Shown one piece after another: positions 34,601 through 46,491 of a stretch of DNA of 64,000 nucleotides (positions are counted from its first letter, which is position 1; the number at the start of each line of letters is the position of its first letter). The notes beneath the pieces are model-generated. The model saw nothing but the letters and a program-made list of their open reading frames with translations, did no database searches and was not told where the DNA came from. The stretch comes from Escallonia rubra (taxonomy: Eukaryota > Streptophyta > Magnoliopsida > Escalloniales > Escalloniaceae), in the NCBI GenBank assembly GCA_033065855.1, contig JAVXUO010002652.1, positions 48,371 to 112,370 of the forward strand, given 5' to 3'. The translations under genes and the position numbers were made by a program.

Positions 34601-35750
34601 CCTGTTTCATCCTCCAAATACGAGATTTTATTTCTGTTGCGTCTGATGAGAGTAGAAGTATGAAAGAAGCGTGTATTGCGGTCCCCCAACTGGAGCCACT
34701 GAATAGATGATTTCTGAGCCCAAAAGGTTTCCTCACAGTCTAGTAACCAGTCCAGTTTTTTCCTTGTCTATCGTTCCATAAATTGGGAATCAGGATTTGG
34801 AAGTTGGCCTTGAAAATGGTTTATTTGCTATTTGGCATCTTCAATTTGCGCTCCGAGGTTCCCAAAATTATGTTTGTTCCATTACTTCAATGTTTTAAGC
34901 ATTATTTTTGTTCTAAAAGCTGCTTTAAACATCGGTGAACCGTCACAGTCTGACTCCCAGGCTCCTTGTATACTAGATATACACTGAGGGTGTTTTAACC
35001 ACATAGCTTCAAATCGTAGTGGCCCGGGAAGAAAACAAATGAAATGATGGGACTGAAGGAGTAAAGGTGCATGGTCTGAAGATTGGATTCCCAAAATTTT
35101 AATATGTGCATTGGGAAATAAAGATAACCAACTGGTGTGTGCCATTCATCTGTCAAGTCTTTCGTAGGTGCACTCATTACCCGTTCAGTTATTTGTCCAA
35201 GTGAACATAGGTCCCACCCAGTGAAGATCTACCAAAAGATTATGATTCAGGAAATCTCGGAAGAGATTGTGTCCTGGGATACAATTATATTGTAGCCCAC
35301 ATTTGTCAGATGGTTGGAGAACTTGATTAAAATCACCAATAAGAAGCAAAGGTTTCGAGTAAGAGGCAAGGATACTAGTAATACGACTCTAGGTATCCTT
35401 TCTCTTTCCCAGGTCTGAAGGTCCATAAATACACCCAAGCAGCCACGAGTTTGCCTGATAGCTCTGAATTTCTAACAGAATAAGGTTTTTATCTTGGTAC
35501 AAAAGTGAAGCCTTGATTTCATCCGTCCAACCGACCCATAAACCATCTTTGGCTACCAGCACTCTCGATGGGTCAACTCACGTGGAAGAGTTAAACCCGA
35601 GTCTCCGAAAAAGCTTACTTGTATCTTCAATAGCTCATTTTGTTTCTTGCCAAAAAATACACCCAGGGGAATGGGTGCGAGCCAATTTGAGGCTGCTTTA
35701 ACTGTGCGGGCCTGGCCTAACCCACGACAGTTCCAGCTAAGGATGTTCAT
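31618..35750 (-). pseudogene. LINE ORF2: endonuclease / reverse transcriptase / RNase H
   Basis: Starts at 35750 with MNILSWNCRGLGQARTV, the standard opening of the plant LINE endonuclease. Further on come LLIGDFNQVL (about 35340), the reverse transcriptase PIPKKPNPKVLADFRPISL (34084-34548), MDMSKAYDRVNWNFL (34002), GLRQGDLLSPYLFLL and the catalytic FADD (about 33665-33690). A zinc-binding CPICHSDKETSEHLFIRC lies at 32567-32223, and an RNase H-like tail (ASDWLSAQAKGLL, DSKFLLS) runs to a stop at 31618. At least ten stops or frameshifts interrupt it. It formerly copied the element's RNA into target DNA. Confidence 0.88.
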
Positions 35751-37142
35751 TGGTGGTGAAGGAGTTTCTTAGGGGCAACACCCGAAACCCGCTCAGGTCG
35801 TGAAAATTAGGAACAGGGAAATTGTGAAGAGAAGGGGTTGTCTCTGACCCTTGCATTTCGCTTCCCCGAAGAGGTAATGGCACAGTCATTGTTATACCAA
35901 AGTAGGTCCATACTCTCTCGTTCAAAAAGTCTTAGCAAATGGTACGAACGACCATCCAAATGATACATTCTCCGTTTCTTTATAGATGTTAAATACAATA
36001 TGTAGGTGGATACATGAATTTGTCCAACATGTTATTTAATATGGGTTCTACGGAGTGTTCTCCTATTTCTTTTTTGCCGGATTCCAAGTTGAAAGCTTAA
36101 AACATGTATGTGGAGTAGGCTTATTGCAACTATGAATAGAAAAAACCAAACTGAAGCTGTAGGTAATAGAAGCATCATAATTAAGCAAGTGAGGAGATGA
36201 GTTTGGAAAAGATGAAAGTGGGGGGAGGGGGGGGCACCTGTTGGCTGGTCCGAGAACTCCCGTGGGAGTAGCTTCGGTTTTTCATAGTTTGAGAGTCTTC
36301 AACAGTTGAAGCACTAGTCCATGTACGTTTACGACGTCCATCTCTTTCCTGTATATCATCCAGTGCCTACTTGTGCTGATCATCAGTTTCGGATTTCGAT
36401 AAGAGCTCTGATTCAGTACTTGATATCTCAAAATCCGACGCCCAGAAAATATTCTTGGTAAGTTTAATAGCTGCAGAGATGATAGAAGGTCCATGTTCCT
36501 ATGAGTCCATCCAATAAGGGTCCAAATCCATGTGGGATTGAATACAGGATGCTACATCCCCCACGCTTGTAGCGATAACCGGAATGTGGAGGGTCAAATC
36601 TTGTTGGAGGTAAACAATGTTCTGAGCGAGGGCTCGAGGAGACGGGTCAAAAAGGTTGCTAACCGTGGAACCAGTCAGAGCCTGAAAATGTGAGATGGGA
36701 GGTGTAGAGCTAGGGAAAGTGATCTATTTTTGGGCCACATCTGGGAAGGAGTTGGGTGACAAGTTAGGAGGAAGGAGTGGTATATGTGGTGACTGTTCGG
36801 GAAGATTGGAATTTTGGGATGACAGCTTAGTATTTGGGTTGGTGTTGGAAGTTAAAGTGTTGTGGTTTAGTAAAGTGTTGGCCCATACATCTTTGTAGAT
36901 ATAATAGTTAAAAGGTTGGGCCAAGAGAGAGAGAGAGCCCAAACTCTGAAAGGCCCGATAACAGGTTCGGTAAAGAGTAATGGGGCTGCAAGTAAGGAGT
37001 CAAGGTGGGCTTGTTAAAAATGAGAATAATTTGAGGGTTTGAAAAATCTTCCGTGTGGGTGGGGTTCAAAAAGTGGGAGGTGGAGCCCACTGCCATAGTA
37101 TATGATGAAAATGGTGCAAGTGGATGGATACTGGGTTGGGGA

Positions 37143-38813
37143 TAGAGATGTCAATGGGTTGGGCTTGGGTCGGCCCAGCGGGCCTCCAATGAAACCGGTC
37201 CGGTGCCGGGCCAGAAGAAATGAAAACCGGGCCGGGCCTGAAACTGGTATACTTGGGCCCAGTCCAAGCCCTGGCCCTAGGCCCAATATTTTAGGGCCAG
37301 GCTTGGGCCCGCCCAGGCCCAATTTTTTTTTTGTTTTTTTCCCTATTCTTAACTCCTTGTTATTCACATTTATAAATTAAATGGTTGGAGACTTGGAGCA
37401 ACATCACAAGCCTCAATCGCCAAATGAAACTAGTGTAAGAGGCTGCCAGCTATTAATTCCTTGTGAACATAATTGGCAGTACAGTGCTAGTCTTTGTTTT
37501 TCTTACTTGTTGGTTACTTGTTTAAAGTTCTATGCTTCTCATTAGGTTACTGTAACATCCACATTATTTTTTGTTTGAAAGTTTGATTTATGGTGTTTTC
37601 AGTAATTATTGTTATTTGGATGTTTATCATACCACCTGCTTCTTAAAGAAACTCTCATGCACATTCTAACAAGGTACCCCAATAGTGTTTATTCTCTCTC
37701 ATTTAACCACAAGGGACAGCTTTTGGCTGTTGCAGCAAGCTACACAAATGAAAGGCCAGTATATATTTTAACTTTCTGCCTTTTAATTACTATAAGTTTT
37801 GTTCTTTCTAAAGTGAAAGATTGTCGCTACTGCTATCCTTGTTATCATAATTGTGGTATATATCATTGAATGTATTAGAATCTATATTAGAATCTACTCC
37901 TAACATGGGATCTCAAAAGCGTGGTTCTCAGTAAGAAACGTTGCCATATAAGGAGTTCCCTGAAACTACTCCAAACTGCTTCAAACTTTATTGCAAACCA
38001 GTTGCACTCTATTTTCAATGGCCTAGCGACCACGATTTCAGATGTCCTAATTCATTTAACCCACCTATCTCTATTAGCGACGTGCTTTTATTGAAATTAA
38101 GTTCTCAACGTTGCTGAGCCATCTTAAGCTAATGATCCCTGATTTCACCACCTAAAAGCAAATTCCGTGAATTTAATAAACCATTTGTATCTAATTTCAT
38201 TTTCTGTTCTTGTTGCCGTGGTGATTCTGTATACTCATCTGGTTCCCACTATTCTGTAAATATCTCTGGTAGTCATACTAAGCAACAATGTGTACAATTG
38301 AGTAACTACGTTTAGAGTCACCGTTAGGAATAAAATAGATATTCACATCATTCCCGTGGCTGCAGTAAAATGTAACTAATTCTTTTCCTTCAAATAAATG
38401 CTTTTCTATTAACCTAAAATGTGCACTTTGCTTGTGACAGAGAAGAGCCTCCTCAAATTTTTGTAAATGAAATGGATGACCGGTACATCAGATCAACCTC
38501 TGCTGAAAGCTCCAAATATGAGATTATTCTGCTTAAGTTATGCTTGAAACAAAGGTGATACACATATACATGTATCTCATTTATTGCACATTTATTTAGC
38601 TTAACCTAAAACAGGGGCAATTTTGGGCCAATTTCGGGGCCGGGCGTTTTTAGGGCCGAGCCTGGGCCGGGCCATTTTTTCTGAAACCTTGGCTTGGTCC
38701 AAGGCCATAATATTTCGGGCCTACACTGTTCATAACAGAGCAGGGCCGGCAGGGGCTTTTTTTGGGCCGGGTCAGGCTGAGCCGCGGGTCGCCCGACCCG
38801 TTTGACATCTCTA
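37143..38813. mobile_element. hAT-like non-autonomous transposon
   Basis: Terminal inverted repeats TAGAGATGTCAA at 37143 and TTGACATCTCTA ending at 38813, with GC-rich subterminal regions (GGGCCGGGCC and similar). The 8-bp flanks GTTGGGGA and GTTGGGAA match at 7 of 8 positions, as for a hAT target duplication. There is no transposase. The interior carries a BUB3-like gene fragment. It is inserted in the ORF1 of the LINE. Confidence 0.85.
37648..38555 (+). pseudogene. Captured BUB3-like (WD40) gene fragment
   Basis: Two open stretches separated by about 680 bp of intron-like AT-rich DNA. The first (37648-37758) reads MHILTRYPNSVYSLSFNHKG and QLLAVAASYTNER, matching the last WD repeat of the spindle checkpoint protein BUB3 (RYPTSI...LSF...LAVASSY). 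The second (about 38442-38555), after GTGACAG, reads EEPPQIFVNEMDDRYIRS, which fits the plant BUB3-like C-terminal region only loosely. The exon-1 donor candidate (CCA|GTATAT) does not join the second piece in the right phase, so the junction is altered or my boundary is off. The fragment sits inside the hAT-like element. A related WD40 protein is possible. Confidence 0.55.
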
Positions 38814-39989
38814 GTTGGGAATAAGATATGTGAGAGATTATTTGTCTCTCAACATAGGGGGGATAAGCTTCCTGCAGATTTTTAATGATGGTTAAATCTG
38901 CCAAAATTTGATTTTTCAGATTTGGTATATCTTCCATAAATAGCGCGTGGGATTCTACAGAGCGAGATGGGACGTAGAGAGACGTGGCTAATTCTGGTTC
39001 AGGTAAATCTTTATCGATTTCCGGTGACTCCTCGGCAGAGGAGACGTCATTTTCCGATTCGGAGATCTCGATTTCTTCTTGTTGTGTATTGTTGGACTCC
39101 GCTTCTGATTCGCTTTGTGGGTCGATGTCCATGGGATCGTCGTTGTTCAGGGGATTGAAAGCCAGTGCTTCTTCCAGATCTGGTATTTCAGGATTTTGAT
39201 GTGGAGGATTTGGTATATTTTTGGCTTGATGGAGGATGGGGTTGTAATGGTTTTCGTTGTCTGGGAAAGGTCCTCCTGCTACGTCATGATTTGCCAGTTT
39301 TTGGTTCAGATTCAGGTCCTCTATGATTCTGTCCAAGTTTCCCATTTTGGCCGGAAGATGTTGCATTCCTTGTTCTATGTTTGCCTCGATGATTTGATCT
39401 ACTTCTTCATTTGCTCATTCCTGATTGACTTCTGGTGATGCCGGGGCAATGATGTAAATATCTTCATTGCTGTTTGCAGGTGAGGGTAGCGGGGTAAAAG
39501 TATCATAGATGTGTTGTAAATGTGGACCCGTTGCATTTTGGTATATGAGAACTCTGGAATGAATAGTCTCCATTTTGAACCCTCCGATCAGACCAATCTA
39601 TATCCAGCAACATTCCCGCAGCTAACCCAATTTGCTGCGCCAGGGAGTAATGATAGCAATCGCTCGGTATATTACTGACTTGCATCCAAAGATCAACTGT
39701 TCGGAGTTTGACTGTTCGATAAACCACATGAGGATACCATTCATGTAAGACGAGAAGGGCTCCGTAGAAATTCCAAGGGCCATTAGTAAGAACCAGTTGG
39801 GCATCCACTGTAGAAGAGAACTGGAATAAAAATACGTTTGGGACTTTGTTTACCACTACCGGCCGGTCCTTGTAGAGCCCAACACTCATTTACCTTATTT
39901 TGGATTTGGGATTGTGTAAAGGTACGAAGGTCTTGAAATTTGCCGAAAAGTAACTTTTCCTTACCCGTCCTTTCTGCACGTACTTAGAG

Positions 39990-40740
39990 TTCATTGAGAT
40001 GGATTAGTAAAACTATTGTGCAAATGGGTACGACGAATAGTCTCTCATACTACAACAAAGTGAAACCAGTGAATGGTTTCATAAAAATCAATATAGTCAA
40101 TCGATAACTTCTAACTATATATAGAGTCCCATTATTTAAGTTTTACCAAGAGCCTTCCTTTACCAAGTTTTGCCAAGTAAGTGCTCTGTAAAGCGCCCCA
40201 CACATCATTTGCCGCTGATTTCTCATGGTACAAGTATATTTGAGAGCGGTAAGTGCTCTGTAAAGCGCCCCACACATCTTTTGCCGCTGATTTCTCATGG
40301 TACAAGTAAGTATATTTGAGAGCGAATTACCTATGTGGCCTTTTCGGCAATAATCATCTTGCTCATATTTCAGCCTGTTTTTTAATATATGCCATAGTCT
40401 CATTTTCACGTTCCTCTATCGTCGGGGTTGTGAGAACGTATGTCACGCTGAATTTAGATTAAAGAAATTACTAACTTCTTTTTACCAATGCCTAAAATTA
40501 TTCCCTTTAAGCTGCTTTCTAGTTTGACAAAAGTATACAGACAAATCTTTCAACGAGCATGCCATTCGAAAAGAAATGAAATTACGGCTTAAGGTGTTTG
40601 ACGGTGTTACTTATGACGCCAAAAGATGAACCTTCAAAACACGTTGCAACGTCGTTTTTCTTAAATTAATTTGAGCCTTTGATAGAATTAGTGCGCAAAC
40701 TGGGTACAATGCTGGGTACAATGCACAGCCTCTAAAACTA
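39990..40740. repeat. Diverged repeat array, right part
   Basis: Matches 30930-31430 and 30800-30940: GTAAAACTATTGTGC, AATCAATATAGTCAATC, TTTTACCAAG, CATGGTACAAGTA, TTACGGCTTAAG, GCCAAAAGATG. Separated from its left counterpart by the LINE. Confidence 0.7.
40177..40324 (+). repeat. 72-76 bp tandem duplication
   Basis: GTAAGTGCTCTGTAAAGCGC starts at 40177 and again at 40249. The second unit has an extra AAGT near its end and one substitution. It lies inside the right repeat array, so it is a local slippage duplication. Confidence 0.9.
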
Positions 40741-41230
40741 CAACAAAGAGCAACTTTATGTTGATTATTGACTAAACAGTTGGATAAAGAAATCAGCCCA
40801 AAAACAACTTATAGTCTTACAAAGTTGGTATCACAAATTCCGAAAAGTACCTTCATGGGAAAAACAAATGGATTTACTCTATCACAAAAGGAATCCATCA
40901 CGGTTTCACTAAGAAGCAAACATCAATTTCTTTTCCTATGAGAACATACTATGGATTCCAACATTTATCAAGCATTCTGGATCTTCTTCACTTTTTTAGG
41001 TGAAAATGTTGGAACATATCCAGCAATATCAAGTCAATTTTGTGACGCTCCACAAGTATCTCAATCCTTGTCATTAAAGATCTGGGTGTGTCATTTCTTT
41101 TGCATTTGCATGGAATCTTCTTAACTGGCATTGTGACGAAGTGCATTTAAGAAATAAGATTTTCAAGTTGTCATTTTTGGAGAAATTGATCACAGGCAAG
41201 GTATTTAATATACCATAAATAAAAAGATTG
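40741..41230. other. Unassigned AT-rich DNA
   Basis: No ORF, repeat or motif that I can name before the left LTR at 41231. Confidence 0.5.
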
Positions 41231-41948
41231 TGTTTGCACCACAAAATATCTTTTTTTTTTTTACTAATAAGTTCAATTTGATTAAATGCCATTAAATGCC
41301 ATTTACTTTTTTATTATTTATGAAGAGCTAATGGAAAAATCAAGAAGCGATAGAAACCAACTTTTGAAAATGCGTCCTATTGATAAGGGATAAGTGTTGT
41401 TGGTTACTTATTAGTGGGTGATTATTTTCTAAGTGAGTAGTTTCTTGTAATGGTAGTTATTTTCTACAAAGCTTCTAGTATATATAGTGGGTCAAAGAAG
41501 AAGCAGAGGACAATCAATCATCAACCAGACATATCAAGACTTTTTCAAGTCTTTTTCTTTACTTTTATGTTTAGAGGTTTTGGCTGCCTATCGATAGGAA
41601 GTTCAGTTTTCAGACTTGGGAACATTGTTGTGTAAACATTCACAATCAATCGAAAGCTCTCTCTTTGTCGTTTATGGGCGCGCAATTATTCTACTTTCTA
41701 CTTTTCATCTTCATTTTTTTATTTTCAGAGAAGTCCCCAGGCCCTAGGGGCAAAAAAGATCCTGCACTTTTAATCAATTGTGTCGCGGGCGCACCAATCG
41801 ATAATGAGTTTGCCCAGTAGCACAAACATAGGCATGCCCAGTGGGACACTTGTATCTGAAAGTGGGAAATGCCAACAATATGTTTCCAATAAATTTCTTG
41901 GAATTTTAGGCTAGATTTGAAGAATTAAGGGCCGATTTCTAGGTAAAT

Positions 41949-43232
41949 TTGATGAAATGCCGTACTTCGGCGTCATTATTGCCTAGAAATTTTAAACCAT
42001 TGTCTCTTTCATTTTATATGAAGTCGACAGTGGATGATATAATGAAATTTTGGTATGATCTAATAGATTGCATTGATGCAAACCATGGCCATCATATTCT
42101 ACCAACAATTTTGGTAGAAACCTCTCATGAATTCAACAGGTTTGTAAATATATTAAAACGTGGATGGGAGTAGAACATCCCTCCTTTTTAGAGGATTTAG
42201 AGGATGAATTGAAAGAATGCCGGGCTTTGATTCACAGAATTCAGTGGATGAGGAAAGAAGTTGAATTGTTCATTTCCACATTTGTTGGGGTTGAAAAGTC
42301 ACAAGCCAATAGTTATTCTTTGGATATTGAAAATAACATAATGCCAAACATGGCTGGGACAAGACATTATTTTGAAGATAGGTGCAACCAATTCATGGTT
42401 ACTAAAAATAACATGACTACCTATCAAGAGGAGTCATTGCATAATAGTCAAGTCATTGCACAATAGTCAACTGCAAGTGTTATCTCCACACAATACAAGT
42501 GAATTATTCGATGAATTGCGTGAAAAGTGCTTATTGTGGGGAAACCATTTGGATGCATTAATACAACTGGCTGAAACTTACACAAAAAATGGTGTAAGTA
42601 ATTTTTGTAAAATCGATATCATGCCAAAAATGGTAGAAAAAGATGAATAACCATGTAAATTTTCATACGACATTGATATGTCAAAAGGAGATTTAGTCAA
42701 TATGGCTGGGGGGCAACTTTGTAAGCCTATTTTGGCTGAAAGCAAAAAAGAGCCCTTTTAATGCGGCGTGTATAGCGAGCCAACCATGGCTATCGGTTTA
42801 AAATTCCCCACTGTTGGTGAGTTTGAAACTTTTGACACCATGAAATTTGATGAAAAACATGTATTTTGGGAGCCAAATGGTGTTACATTTTTTGAAAATG
42901 GATACCCTATTTGGGTTTGTGGAGCACACCAAGATAGAGTATTACTTCAATGGTTATCCAGAGCTGCAAATATAGTTAAATATTATTTATTTTATTCTTC
43001 TCCATGCATGTTGAATAAAGAAATGCTCAATCGATTGGCTTATCAGCAACCATTCTATATATTGATTTGGTTAACGGCTAAGCGAAAAATGGTCATGATT
43101 TGTTTAGTGGCTTGGCCAACTATGGTCATTGACACTGGAATATGGAGAGCCAAAGCCAATCGATGGCTAATTGATAGCAAAAATGCTGTCACTTTGAAGA
43201 GTGCAAGCCTATCGATTCTAAAAGGCTATTGA
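41949..43232 (+). pseudogene. Unrecognised interior ORF of the small LTR element
   Basis: Four open pieces in shifting frames (41949-42173, 42164-42466, 42456-42650, 42768-43232) follow one another closely and look like one decayed gene. They read, for example, FNRFVNILKRGW, EDELKECRALIHRIQWMR and FDELREKCLLWGNHL. The composition is helical and acidic. A gag-like role would fit the position after the primer site, but I recognise no capsid motif or zinc knuckle. The last piece runs into the 17-bp satellite. Confidence 0.35.
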
Positions 43233-43426
43233 TCGTGAAATACTATTGATCAAGAAAGGCTATCGATCGTGATAGACTATCAATCGTGAAAGGTTATCAA
43301 TCATGAAATGCTATCGATCATGCAAGGCTATCAATCGTGAAATGCTATCGATCGTGCAAGGCTATCGATCATGAAAAGCTATGGATAATGAAAGGCTATC
43401 GATCGTGAAAGTCTATCGATAGTGAG
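43208..43426 (+). repeat. 17-bp satellite, 12.9 copies
   Basis: Twelve full units of 17 bp, consensus GCTATCGATCGTGAAAG, and a partial thirteenth (43412-43426). The core CTATCGATCGTG is the exact reverse complement of CACGATCGATAG in the gypsy LTR. The array ends about 75 bp before the right LTR. Confidence 0.93.
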
Positions 43427-44089
43427 AAAAATACTACCCCTTTAAAAGACATGACTCTTCGCAATTTTCAAGTATTCAATTGCTTGAGCCAGGGGCCAAT
43501 GTTTGCACCACAAAATATCTTTTTTTTTTTTACTAATAAGTTCACTTTGATTAAATGCGACTAAATGGCATTTAATTTTTATTATTTATGAAGAGATAAT
43601 GGAAGATTCAAGAAGAGAATGAAACCAACTTCAGAAAATGTGTCCTATTGATAAGGGATAAGTGTTGTTGGTTACTTATTAGTGGGTGATTATTTTCTAA
43701 GTGGGTAGTTTCTTGTAATGGTAGTTATTTTCTACAAAGATTCTAGTATATATAGTGGGTCAAAGAAGAAGCAGAGGACAATCAATCATCAACCAGACAT
43801 ATCAAGACTTTTTCAAGTCTTTTTCTTTACTTTTATGTTTAGAGGTTTTGGCTGCCTATTGATAGGAAGTTCAGTTTCCAGACTTAGGAACATTGTTGTG
43901 TAAACATTCATAATCAATCGAACTCTTTGTCGTTTATGGGTGCGCAATTATTATACTTTCTACTTTTCATCTTCATTTTTTATTTTCAGAGAAGTCCTCA
44001 GGCCCTAGGCGCAAAAAAGATCCCGCACTTTTAATCGAATATGCCACGGGTGCACCAATCGATAGTGAGTTTGCCCAGTAGCACAAACA

Positions 44090-46491
44090 GACTGTAAAAT
44101 GGGGTACTTTTGATATTGGACTCTGTCTGCTGATTTGGATGTATCAACTATGAAGCAAAAATGTAAAAGCAATTGTATGAGTGTACGAAGGAGGGGATAA
44201 CAAAATACTCTCTCGAAAAAAAAAAGTCAAAGAATTATGATAGCCTCTGAGTGCCTGGGTACTATTTACATAGAGGCTTGGGGGTTTAGGCCTACGGAAA
44301 AGCTGACAAAAGGAATAAGATGCAACCCCATGTACCAAAGAAAATAATGGTCGAACAAAATTATCTCTTCCGGTCAATGCACTTGGGTGTACATGATGAT
44401 TCATTTTTCCTTAGAATTTAATATTAAAACTTTTTTCTAGATGAAAAAGCCCACCTTTCATTAAAGCGCGCATCAATAAAAGAAAAGCAGGCTTCGAATC
44501 CAAACTAAAGTACGCTAGACTACCATACTCTAACCTGGATTAAGCCCAACAAGTAATAAGCTGGCCAGACAGGACTTAGACAAATTTAAAATAAAAGAAG
44601 GATTATAAAAATAGACTAACTGGACATAATTGGATTGGATTCGATCGAGCTGGACTGGAGTAGATTGGACCAGACTAGAGTAAAATAGAATATAAGATAA
44701 AGCAACATACAAAAGTCTGGAATTTACAGAGCCCCTAGGTGAGGGAGCTCCCCGGTGAGCGATCATTACTGAGTATAACACGTACTTGTATGTATTTCAT
44801 GATTAGTCGGCTTGTCTAATTTTATCTTGACATAGATATGGGCCTATGAGGTACTGGCTCTTCATCCCCCGAACTTGTGTCAAAAGTTAAGGGTAAGCAA
44901 GGGGAACTTTCAAACTGATAAATCGGGACTCCGTGTCTCAATTTATCGAGAGTACCTGAAGAATTACACTTGGAGATCGGTAAGATTTTGAAATAACTAC
45001 TTATTGTAATATGTTATGTTTAATTGTGATCAACAAAAACCTCAATTTAGACCTCACTCTAGAAATGGTGGATGACACAGTATAAAGATGACACGGAGCT
45101 ACGCCTTGTTAGTTGGGTTTTCCAACAAATAACTTCTTCGAGGAAAGGGTGGTGCCACAACACAACTCAGAATAGGAGCCCCGGATCCTTTGTGGTCCCC
45201 GTCCATAAAGATTTTCATCTTGATGATGCTAGAGCCCATGCATAGCAGATAAAGCTGATGGGGGGAGAAGTTCTAGGTTGTTACTTTAAGGAAGGAGATG
45301 TAAGATCATACAAGTAGTTTGTGTAATAAGAGTTGGAATCCCTTTGACTCAAGATTTTGTAGTGCGCGAACTGATGTCAGATGGAGAGGCCAGCAATGGC
45401 GATGATGATGATGAGGTCGACAAGTAGGGAATTCCTTCTCGTATTGGGCGATGAATATCTTACAACTAGATGGGAATTCTGGAGCGGCATCGATCCCATG
45501 ACCGAAACCCGAGGAGAAAGTGTTCGAGCTGAGAGTGGTAGAGTAAGTATGGGAGGTACATCAAATCACATAATGTACGTTTATGCTCTATTTTCATATC
45601 CGACTCTAAACTTGTTGAAAAATGCATAGGTTTAGGCCAAGAAACTCTGGTGCCCATAAAAGACGATCTACGGCTTGAAAGATATGCTAGTGAAATTGAC
45701 TACCTAAACTAAATGCCTAGACATCATGGTCCGAGTGGTGATAGGAACCGATCCTCTTATCCTACATGCTGAGGAATAACATAGAAGTGTGGGGCAACAG
45801 TACAGGGAAAGGAAAGGCATCGGCCTCACGAAAAGGGAAGGGCAGCTGACAGCACCCCGGAAGAAGAGTACGCTGTCATGTCTGAAAATTAAAGGGAATA
45901 CAAATCCGGGAGCCGGTTTGGATGCCTCATCTAAGTAAGATGACAATGACCTTCACGAGATCAATTAGTTCGAGGGAAGAGACTCCGCCTCCAAGGAAGA
46001 AGAAAGTTTGGGCTTGACTGACTATGAGCCTATTGTGAAAAAGACTAGGGGTAGAAATTAAACTCCTAGGATTTGGCTCATGCTAACAAGTCTTGGCTTT
46101 TATTGTAATTAAATAGCTCCTCGTTTTAAATGCAAAATCCATGCTTATCTCACCCTGTACGTGGAATGCGTCTAGTGTAACAGTATGTGAATGTGCGATA
46201 TGCACATGTGCGAAAATTGTGTATTGGCCAGTTTACTTTGTTCCAACTAGTACACCATCCAAATCTGTTAAAAGTCCTACACAATTTTGGATCCTTTCTC
46301 AGCTTGGAATTAAGATCTATTTTCTTCCACAAAAACCAACCTTCTTACTAAAATTAACAAATAAACTCCCGATGGCACAACCTGTAGAAGATTGACAGAA
46401 CTAATCAAACTTCTCTTTCTTTTCTTTTCTCAACTTTACACGAATTATCTTTTCAAAAAATATATAGTATTCTGTCTACCTAAATATATAA
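44090..46491. other. Intergenic DNA, possible decayed element
   Basis: No reliable gene. At about 45800-46060 one plus-strand reading gives a Lys/Ser-rich then acidic sequence (GKGKASASRKGKG, SLGLTDYEPIVKK) broken by several stops. This could be the tail of a decayed gene or transposon protein, which I do not recognise. GATGAT repeats lie near 45395. Confidence 0.35.

Larger units (their letters stand above)
35900..39889 (-). pseudogene. LINE ORF1 (DUF4283-like), broken
   Basis: 39889-39503 encodes a DUF4283-type nucleic-acid-binding domain (FLFQFSSTVDAQLVLTNGPW, LWMQVSNIPSDCY, AAGMLLDIDW), common in plant LINE ORF1 proteins. A second open piece at 39366-38814 is acidic and Asp/Glu/Ser-rich, and then a hAT-like insertion (37143-38813) cuts it. 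The remainder (37142 to about 36000) is proline- and serine-rich and frameshifted. The Arg-rich zinc-knuckle part usually following DUF4283 was not seen. Confidence 0.7.
31427..39960 (-). mobile_element. L1-type LINE, inactive, with nested hAT insertion
   Basis: On the minus strand the order is ORF1 (DUF4283-like), ORF2 (endonuclease, reverse transcriptase, zinc-binding, RNase H), then a 3' tail seen as a T-run at 31434-31442. Stops and frameshifts break both ORFs. The 5' boundary, near 39900-39990, was not pinned down, and no convincing target duplication was found. The element is surrounded on both sides by the same repeat array, so it inserted into that array. Confidence 0.85.
41231..44089 (+). 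mobile_element. Small non-autonomous LTR retrotransposon
   Basis: LTRs 41231-41828 and 43500-44089 begin TGTTTGCACCACAAAATATC and end GCACAAACA. The flanking 5-mers GATTG (41226-41230) and GACTG (44090-44094) match at 4 of 5. A primer-like site GGCATGCCCAGTGGGAC follows the left LTR. The interior (1.7 kb) holds only unrecognised ORF pieces and a 17-bp satellite, with no protease, reverse transcriptase or integrase. The final ~100 bp of the LTR resemble the gypsy element's LTR end, so mobilisation by that family is plausible. Confidence 0.88.

Noticed and set aside
37014-37380. Gly/Pro-rich ORFs on both strands
   Set aside because: Produced by the GC-rich palindromic subterminal region of the hAT-like element.
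43208-43426. Possible CRISPR array
   Set aside because: The units are contiguous 17-bp tandem repeats without spacers, inside a plant retrotransposon.
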